Below are positions 56,513-64,000 of a stretch of DNA of 64,000 bases, piece by piece. The stretch comes from Epiperipatus broadwayi (Eukaryota > Onychophora > Udeonychophora > Euonychophora > Peripatidae): assembly GCA_028023455.1 (NCBI GenBank), contig JAQFVV010000018.1:9940771-10004770 (forward strand). Direction: 5' to 3'. The position numbers and the translations under genes are program-made. The notes under the pieces are model-generated. The model was not told the origin of the DNA. It made no database searches and saw nothing but the letters and a program-made list of their open reading frames with translations. Position 1 is the first letter of the stretch, and every line of letters begins with the position of its first letter.

Positions 56513-58168
56513 TGTACCAATCGGAATGAAAGTGAAGGTCGAATTTAACCGCAAAAACAATATCTGCACTACAGGGGCGCCATCTAGGCATTTGAGCCTA
56601 GAAAAATTTATAAAGTAGGCAGATACGCGCTGTTAAGATTCCACTTTATTTAAATATTCCGATCGTTAGCCCAAGTCACTAGCTCAGCGGAGACGCAGAG
56701 ATAAAAAATCTATAAATTTTATATCTTAAATATAAAAGAATAAAAGCCACTGCCAGAAATTAACACATAAAAATATTTATTTACACACATATAAAATAAT
56801 ATTTAAATTTTGAGGAATAAATTTAACGTTTATAATTTTATATTGATCTTTAATTCTAAATTTAAGTAGATTTCAAATAATGAGTTTACTATTTATTTAG
56901 AGGGTCGAGTATGAATGGATTACATAGGTCTGCATTTGAAAGGAAAATATTCTTCCCTGATTTAACCTTAGGCAACAAATTTCGCAATCAACTGGCGCCA
57001 ATCCATCTGATACATTCATGTATTCAATGTAGCATGATACGACAACACAAAATACTATATTGTCAGGAATGTACATCTGAACAATAAGTAGAAATAGAGA
57101 AGACATTGACTCTCCACCAATAGGAATGTGACATCTGTTGGCAAGTAGATCAATAAACAAAAAACTCCATAGGAATGGACTGCAGTCTTCTGCCGACTTA
57201 CAAACCCATCCATAGGCAAACAGAGGGTGTGTGGCGTATATCTATAATCCTGCCCGTAGCGGACCTCATACTACATCTACTAATTACACAAATATATCCA
57301 ATCCATTGAACCAATTCAACTACGAAATGAATAACCTAAGATTACCCTCCCTTAATACAACTTTACAAAACTATATAGCCATTCACGCCCGACTTAATTT
57401 TAACATTTATATACGTTCGCACAGATTTGTTTAAAAATGTTGGGTATATGACGATTACATAGATTCCACGGTCAAAAACATTTCAAAATAGACATAAACG
57501 ATCAAAATACAAAATTATTGATACCGACAATCACAGAGGGAAACTTATAAGTAACCCAATAGTATTCACCATAAGATACTTGCATTGTCACCAATAACTT
57601 AAAAGACATCCGAATAAATACATTTTAGATACTCACCGTAAGGTATCATTATTTGTCGAATGTCTATATATTTTGATCAAATATGAAAACCAAAACATAA
57701 TTAACCGCAAACCAATCCATGCAAGCGTCTATAAACAACTTAAATTTCATACATTTAAATAATTTCTACAATAAAATATTACTACAAATAGAAATATTAA
57801 AAGGGAAATGATTTTTTTTAACAATTGGGAAAGATATAAAATTAACCATTATTAATTTGATTTAAAAACTTACAAAAGTCAGATAAGAGTCCATTTTAAA
57901 TAAGTTGGCTTGTTTATTAATTTGTACAACTTGACGAAAGTTCTTGATTGATTTTAATAATTGTTCTTTTCCTATAGCTTACGGTAGCAGAGCTCCCGGT
58001 TCCTGGTGTCAATGTCCACGGAGTCTTTAATTGAAAGATCAATCTAATGTTCAGGAGGTGGCATTTGCTGGTTCAAGATATCAGTCTTTTCATTTTTTTT
58101 TTTATATAGAGAGTGTGGTATGTGCGTCATACTACATCTCTCAAGCACACAATGCTGGAAATTAACCG
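56513..58168 (-). mobile_element. LTR copy D (R-U5 only)
   Basis: Begins TGTACCAATCGGAATG and matches copy B up to CATCTCTCAAGCACACAATGCTGG. Read on minus, homology to the full LTRs starts at the predicted RNA start CAGCATT (35 bp after the TATA box in the solo LTR) and U3 is absent. It is inserted at CTCTGTTTG within copy C. Confidence 0.8.
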
Positions 58169-58212
58169 TTTGTTTTTTTTTTAATGTAAATCATACTTTG
58201 TGAATTGGATTG

Positions 58213-59067
58213 AATAAGAATGTATTAAGGGAGGGTAATCTTAGGTTATTCATTTTGTAGTTGAATTGGTTCAATGGATTGGATATATTTGTGTAATTAG
58301 TAGATGTAGTATGAGGTCCGCTACGGGCAGGATTATAGATATATGCCACACACCCTCTGTTTGCCTATGGATGGGTTTGTAAGTCGGCAGAAGACCGCAG
58401 TCTATTCCTATGGAGTTTTTAGTTTATTGATCTACTTGCCAACAGATGTCACATTCCTGTTGGTGGAGAATCAATTGCTTCTCTATTTCTACTTATTGTT
58501 CAGATGTACATTCCTGACAATATAGTATTTTGTGTTGTCGTATCATGCTACATTGAATACATGAATGTATCAGATGGATTGGTGCCAGTTGATTGCGAAA
58601 TTTGTTGCCTAAGGTTAAATCAGGGAAGAATATTTTCCTTTCAAATGCAGACGTATGTAGTCCATTCATACTCGACACTCTAAATAAATAGTAAACTCAT
58701 TATTTGAAATCTACTTAAATTTAGAATTAAAGATCAATATAAAATTATAAACGTTAAATTTATTCCTCAAAATTTAAATATTATTTTATATGTGTGTAAA
58801 TAAATATTTTTACGTGTTAATTTCTGGCAGTGGCTTTTATTCTTTTATATTTAAGATATAAAATTTATAGATTTTTTATCTCTGCGTCTCCGCTGAGCTA
58901 GTGACTTGGGCTAACGATCGGAATATTTAAATAAAGTGGAATCTTAACAGCGCATATCTGCCTACTTTATAAATTTTTCTAGGCTCAAATGCCTAGATGG
59001 CGCCCCTGTAGTGCAGATATTGTTTTTGCGGTTAGATTCGATCTTCACTTCCATTCCGATTGGTACA
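58213..59067 (+). mobile_element. LTR copy E (3' half, up to the LTR end)
   Basis: From TATTAAGGGAGGGTAATC to CCATTCCGATTGGTACA. It contains the conserved frame, the CTGGCAGTGGCTTTTATT block and GCCTAGATGGCGCCC. The LTR end is followed directly by a primer-binding-like site. Confidence 0.8.
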
Positions 59068-59069
59068 AA

Positions 59070-59086
59070 CTGGCTACCCAACTTGG
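59070..59086 (+). promoter_or_regulatory. Primer binding site after LTR copy E
   Basis: TGGCTACCCAACTTGGG starts two bases after ...GGTACA. Its similarity to TGGTCCCCCAACAATGG at 37669 supports both calls and identifies copy E as a 5' LTR. Confidence 0.58.
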
Positions 59087-59390
59087 GCCGATCTTTAATA
59101 AACACGAGTGCCCTGAGAATTTTAAAAGTGAATCATGCCCGTAAATTTTTTGATGAAATTGTATAAATATATTTGTTGTATTGACGTGGAGTTGCAGTGT
59201 GAAGTTTTGTTTAAAAAGTGCTGCCAGTAAGAAAAATTGCGCATATATAGAGATAAATTTGAGGAATAAAAACTAATAAATAAAACGTAATAATAAATAT
59301 AAATCATAATTTTTTTTGAAAAGTCTTGTTTAAAATCTAATCGTTTAACTTGCCTAAATAATACTTAAAGGTAGGAGAAATGAAACTACG
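59087..59390 (+). other. Leader-like sequence after the primer binding site
   Basis: Internal region of the element whose 5' LTR is copy E; no gene seen. Confidence 0.4.
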
Positions 59391-59800
59391 TTTGCCTATG
59401 GATGGGTTTGTAAGTCGGCAGAAGACCGCACTTCAACTCCTTCACCTGTGCTCCAAGACTCACGACCCTACGGATGACCACCTTGAAGATACATATAGAT
59501 ATCATTTTAACTGCGAGCCGACATAGGTCAGGGAGAAGCAATGAGACTCATAACAAAAAATGGAATTTATCAACTATATATATTTAAAACTAATTAATGC
59601 ATAGGAAATCACATATATAATATAAAGAATTTTGAATTGGATTGAAATAAATAAGATCGAGAGCAGAGTAATTTATTAAATTGTATGTTTATTTTTGCAG
59701 ATTAAATTTGATGATTTTTATATATATTATTCTTGCATTTTACAATTAAAATGCACGTAGCATCTAACATTTTTGGAGAGCGCTTTAACATTCTCTCCTT
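59391..59800 (-). mobile_element. Junction of two LTR families
   Basis: 59391-59430 (TTTGCCTATGGATGGGTTTG, GTCGGCAGAAGACCGCA) belongs to the 2-kb LTR. From 59431 CTTCAACTCC, GATGACCACCTTGAAGATAC and GCCGACATAGGTCAGGGAGA match the LTR fragment at 45550-45665, also with TTGAATTGGATTGAA near 59632. A recombinant or nested LTR is likely. Confidence 0.55.
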
Positions 59801-61245
59801 ACAATTAAAATTATTTTACATTTGTTGTGTTATTTGATGAAATTAACTATTGTTTTCATCATTTGCTTTATTATCTTATTGATCAGTCACTGCATTGTAG
59901 CTATGGGGCAGATTATGCTAATCCCTCTTATTTCATGGTTTTCAGCTAAGTAATCAGACGAAGCCTTGTTTTCACATATATGTGAAACATTCAAAGTCAA
60001 ATTTATCTATAATATTATTATTTCAAACTATCGTGCATGAGACCGAAACTAGCTCTTGAATATGTCAGACAATGGCTGAAACTTAATTTAAGGGAGGAAG
60101 AGTTGGCAACAAAAGAACCAATGCGCTATAGCGCGGGTAAACAGTTATAATAAATGTTGCTCTACGGATGGATTACTATTTAGGGTTTTGTGATCAACAC
60201 CGGAGCCCTATGACCGATCGCCATGCTGCTAAAGAGGGTTGGGGTCGCTAACACTATTGCCTGGAATTTTGACGTCAGGTCTTATTCATGTGCGACCCAA
60301 GGAGTGTAAGAGGGATGGCCATTCCGAGTCCCATCTTAAAGAAAAATGCAACATAACGAGAAAGTTTAAATGTATAATAAAATTATCACATCCGCCAAGC
60401 AAAAGAGTTGAAATAATTTAATATTTAGCCACGAGAACGATAGCTAATCAGTGTAATCATTAGCGCCAACTCTAATATAGCATTTTAATAATCAGATGCT
60501 ATACGTGGGCGTACTTTTAAATATTCTTTGCTTTCTAGTTTCACTCTCAAATAACACATTTGATTATGCGATTAATAAAAAAAAGGGGGAAAAAGTATAT
60601 TTGGAGGGCTTTTACAAAATGAAATAAATAACAAATATACTTATTCAAGGCTTGGATATTGCTTAGTGAAAATTAAATTGAAATTTACTTTGGGTTAAAA
60701 CAAGATTCCCATTTTAAAATTGCCAACAAATAATTAAATAATCAAGGTCAAAATAATAATCAGCACATAGCCAATTCTTGACAGTTATTTAAGAGGGTTT
60801 CGAAACAGCGTGCATTAAGCTATGATAAATAATTATTAAATGAAGAGGGGTCATTCTCTCTTCTCTTTATTATTAATATTGAATGCCCGCTGTTTCGAGG
60901 CATTAGCATATAATTTATATTTTAAAATAAAAAAGAAATAAAGAAACCATAGTCACAACTGCAGTGAGAAAATTGAAAATAAAATTATTAAAATCATTTA
61001 GTTAGGAAACATTAGAAAGTAGGTCAGAATTATATAATTAAATTTAAGAATAAAATTTTACATTTAGCAATTTACTTGAATTCAAGATTTTAGAATTAAA
61101 ATAAATTTTATAAGTCTAGACTTAAAGAAAAATTAATATATTGAACTGCAGTTAGAAATGGTGATGTTACCGGTCATCTTGTAGTACTTGAGCTGGAGTT
61201 ACGGGAGTCTTTGTGGCGGCTTGCGGCATCATCTTCTTCCCACGG
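59801..61245. other. Region with short coding-like frames, none recognised
   Basis: 60034-60147 (plus) reads MRPKLALEYVRQWLKLNLRE then EELATKEPMRYSAGKQL and stops; 60239-60421 contains RPKECKRDGHSESHLKEKC. GC is higher at 60120-60330. They may belong to the minus or plus Gypsy internal regions, but I cannot tie them to a known domain. Confidence 0.3.
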
Positions 61246-61389
61246 TTAGAGCGGAGATGTTATGGCGGCATACTGGTGATGGTGGTTTTTGGATGGAAGT
61301 AAAGGCCCGTCGCCTTCCCTCTGGAGCTTAGCCAAGGCTGCCTGTTTTAGCCCGACATTTTCTCTCGAACAGATATAAAAATTATTGAC
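61246..61389 (-). other. Unrecognised coding-like frame, 47 residues
   Basis: Minus strand: FYICSRENVGLKQAALAKLQ, REGDGPLLPSKNHHHQYAAI, then TSPL and stop. It lies in a GC-rich island (61190-61350) with a high density of G-rich codons on plus. There is no ATG. It could be part of a retrotransposon polyprotein or an exon. Confidence 0.25.
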
Positions 61390-62917
61390 TTAACTGGATG
61401 TCAAAATGTTCACGGTTGCTTTTGGTTCAGGATACACGCTGGATTCAAAAGCTTAAAGATGATCAAAGAAGGCAAAAATTCACAGATGTAGCATTCAAGC
61501 TGTAAAGATTTCAAAGATTCAAAGCTGTCAAGGTTTCAAAAAAGTAAAGATCTAAGATGGCTCCTCCACTTTACATGGCCTTTTTTAAAATGATCGCCTT
61601 ATCAGCCCACACACCTTGGAATTTCATCTCCATCAAGATTACAAAATTTTTAATTTGCTTATGAAATTAGTGGTTGATTTCAAACATGCTGACATTCCTT
61701 TTAGGTGTTATAACTTTTCTCTGATTATCAACTTTTTAATTAAATCGAATTTTAATCAGTTTAATCCGATATTAGATTTTATTTTAATTAGTCAGGAATT
61801 TTGCTCTGATTTTATAATTTATGTGTAAAATCTCTGCTGTAAACATATTTTTAATTAGCGAGGTCTCCAAAATAATTTAGAATCAATTAGCTAGATTATT
61901 TTAAAATTGGCTTTTCTTTTTAGAAACCTAAGGCAGGTGTGGCATATACTGATACAATTGTTTACAGCAAAAACTTTACTAAACTTTTAATTCTACGAAA
62001 ATACTTTTATTTTTAGAAAAAAAATCTTTTTTCTTTTTAAACAGAAACTTGTCAGCGCATTTGCAATCAATCACCCTTTCAATGTGTTTTTACATTAAAT
62101 TGGTTTATAATAAAAATGAAACTTAAAATTTAATAAATATTTTAATCACGCCACTAGGCTATATATATATTCAATATAGGTGGATTATATTCCCACATAC
62201 GAATTTAAGTAATGAATTATTAAATTGACGCTACATTATTACTGTACTAAAAATAGTTTAAAAATATTACGCGATAAAATTATACGCTATAACTCTGGCC
62301 ATACTATTCAATTATAGCGTTCTTTCGTATGTGCGTATATAATGCTGTTTATATAGCCGTGATTGCAATTTTTTAGCTTACAAATCTTAATTTAGACTTA
62401 TTAAACAGGTTTGAATCTAGCACAGACGAGTGGGTTATTAGGATGATTGGTGAAACGGTGAGGGATTTGAAGACAACCGTTTCATTTCCGTAAACTTAAA
62501 AAAAAAACAATTAAAAAAAATGACCTTGCCACAATCATGACTTTGAATTTTAGTTATCAATTTGTTAAATAATTTCCTATTTTCCCATGCACATAAACTT
62601 ATTTACTTGCTGCACTAAGGGATTTATTTATCAGTACCTTTATATTTACGACTCTCCTACCACAAAAAAAAAAACATACGCGCAATAAAATTAATATCAA
62701 GAGCAATATACACATTAAATCACCAATCAATCATGAAAAAAAAATCATGAGATCTCAATAAATCTGAATTAATATCCAAATGGATATTTGTCAGTTAGAG
62801 TGGGGTAGACATGTTAGTTTTTGTTTTTTTTTTAAATATGCAGTATATATATATATTTAATGTTTTTGGGGGAGGGACAGATCCTTTTTTTTTTCTTTTT
62901 TAATAGCTAATAAATTT
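61390..62917. other. AT-rich region downstream of the minus-strand gag
   Basis: No protease, RT or integrase found here on the minus strand, so the gag to the right is cut off from any pol. GGGGGAGGGACAG near 62868 resembles a polypurine tract in the wrong orientation. Confidence 0.4.
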
Positions 62918-64000
62918 TTAAGTAGGATCTGGGGTTTTTTCACTACAGCAGTCCCACCAAGACTTTGTGTATCTATGTAAATAATGAATGGCCAATGCTA
63001 CCTGATCAGCTACTAGGACCTTTTGAAATCTGAAGAGTTCCTTTAAGCTTTCTAAATGTACCTTTGGATTTTCTCCCACTTCTCCCTTAAAAGATTTTAC
63101 TTGGATAAATTTAGCCAAGCCCATGGGTATATTCATTGATGATGTCACTGATTCATATATAGTTGGTTCTCTATTTTCTAGTGTTAACTCTAAACCACTC
63201 CTGCACGGGATGGAACAGTGTTCAGATTCTTTATCCATAATGTTTTCCATGTTGATTTTCATCTCCCTTATATTAGAAGTATCTTTTACACTATCTGTAG
63301 TCTTACTAATATCTGGTACAATGTTTGTCTTGCCCTGGTTGTAGGTTTGGGAACCAGTAGTTAAGTTACATTCTACAATGTCCATTTTTGCTTCCCTTAT
63401 TTGTGTAATTTCTCTCTTCAATTCCTGGATGTCTTCTGTAATGGCATTTTCTTCTTGGGCAGAAACATGATTTCTATAACTCAAGTTTTCTTTTAACTCA
63501 GAAATCTCCTCTCTGATCTGTTTCTGTCCCTCTTCGTATTCTTCAATTTTGAGGCAGATATCTTGCCCCATTTTAGAGACTTTCTCCTCCATAACCATTT
63601 CCTGATGCTCGGTCTGCCCTCTAACATCTGTGAGTTGTTCTTTTAGTGATTCTATTTCCTTGTTGGTTTCTTCTCGGTTTTGATCTAATTTTTTTGTGAC
63701 CTCTACTTGAACTTCTTCATATTTTTCTTGGCAGCTGATGGACAACTCCTGCCAGCTCCTACATAGCTTTTCTTCAAGTCGTTGGCCTTGCCTTTCCATT
63801 TCTCGTCTCACTTCTACTATCCCTTCCTCATACCGTTTGTTTCCCTCTCTAATTTCCTTTCCCAACACCTCAAATCTCTGCTCCATTTCTAACTTATTTT
63901 TTTGATCTCTCTCCTCTAATTTCTGACTATTTACCTCGTCTCTCTTTATAAAAATTTGAGTCATCCTCTCCTCTAATTTCTGACTATTTACCTCATCTCT
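62918..64000 (-). CDS. Gypsy-type gag with long N-terminal coiled coil (runs past window edge)
   Basis: Minus-strand frame of 348 residues from the first Met (63964); the frame is also open to the window end, so the true start may lie outside. Residues 1-190 are a charged coiled coil rich in E, K, Q and R with heptad-like hydrophobics (MEQRFEVLGKEIREGNKRYE; EEISELKENL). Residues 190-270 are a polar linker. The last 80 residues are capsid-like: SFKGEVGENPKVHLESLKEL, FRFQKVLVADQVALAIHYLH, SWWD. The frame ends abruptly at KTPDPT, midway through the capsid compared with the fragments at 38340 and 45990, so it is truncated at the 3' end. It has no zinc knuckle. A 57-bp (19-residue) direct repeat with NSQKLEER lies at its N terminus. 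This is the longest clean frame in the window and the youngest-looking coding sequence. Confidence 0.8.
   Translation of the reverse strand, partial: RDEVNSQKLEERMTQIFIKRDEVNSQKLEERDQKNKLEMEQRFEVLGKEIREGNKRYEEGIVEVRREMERQGQRLEEKLCRSWQELSISCQEKYEEVQVEVTKKLDQNREETNKEIESLKEQLTDVRGQTEHQEMVMEEKVSKMGQDICLKIEEYEEGQKQIREEISELKENLSYRNHVSAQEENAITEDIQELKREITQIREAKMDIVECNLTTGSQTYNQGKTNIVPDISKTTDSVKDTSNIREMKINMENIMDKESEHCSIPCRSGLELTLENREPTIYESVTSSMNIPMGLAKFIQVKSFKGEVGENPKVHLESLKELFRFQKVLVADQVALAIHYLHRYTKSWWDCCSEKTPDPT
63913..64000 (-). repeat. 57-bp direct repeat in the gag coiled coil
   Basis: CCTCTAATTTCTGACTATTT begins at 63913 and again at 63970, giving a 57-bp period (19 codons). The second copy is cut by the window end, so the array may continue. 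Confidence 0.8.

Noticed and set aside
58493-58678. CIQC...CQEC frame as piggyBac C-terminal Cys-rich domain
   Set aside because: Only two Cys pairs, no His or third pair, no catalytic domain nearby, and it lies inside an LTR; recorded only as a finding on conserved frames.

Overview
The window is AT-rich, repeat-packed eukaryotic DNA, very probably from an invertebrate animal; I cannot name the species. The evidence is the absence of compact gene clusters, the long A/T runs, and a dense layering of metazoan transposon types: non-LTR retrotransposons, Ty3/Gypsy LTR elements with solo LTRs, hAT, pogo/Tigger, TIR elements, foldback/MITE elements and tRNA-derived SINEs. Nearly all recognisable coding sequence is transposon coding sequence, and nearly all of it is broken. 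The only hint of a host gene is one candidate first exon on the minus strand at 24247-24281.

Layout. 1-1065: 3' half of a LINE reverse transcriptase. 4971-6321: non-autonomous TIR transposon with a perfect 8-bp target duplication. 9970-12180: second LINE, split by a 1.04-kb insertion that has almost no cytosine on the plus strand. 16475-18942: hairpin repeat, then a hAT element containing a TIR element that itself contains a foldback. 21000-22430: decayed pogo/Tigger transposase (minus). 22800-23460: LINE 3' end (minus). 25981-28340: TTAA-type foldback split by a 2.04-kb solo LTR. 28560-29168: tRNA-like SINE, hammerhead-ribozyme motif and a foldback arm. 31911-32117: nearly perfect 100-bp-arm palindrome. 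33715-34179: complete TTAA-flanked foldback with a hammerhead-like motif in each arm.

34405-51450 is dominated by two related Ty3/Gypsy elements. The first has a 5' LTR (34405-37667, itself split by an opposite-strand solo LTR of the same family), a primer binding site, gag, protease, RT and integrase remnants, a polypurine tract and a 3' LTR from 41801. The second has protease-RT-RNase H-integrase at 47096-49863, flanked by direct repeats of about 1.3 kb (44072-45445 and 50193-51449), each carrying the same tRNA-derived SINE. An antisense gag fragment lies at 45990-46400.

53239-59067 holds four copies of the 2-kb LTR first seen at 26259-28294, in alternating orientation (-,+,-,+), followed by a primer binding site. 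The right end carries a minus-strand gag with a long coiled coil (62918-63964) that runs off the window.

The most interesting signals are the hammerhead-like motifs in the foldback and SINE-like repeats, including stem variation between arms that keeps pairing, the cytosine-depleted insertion, the alternating LTR array, and two long RNA-hairpin-like palindromes. No database search was possible; all family names rest on motifs read by eye.
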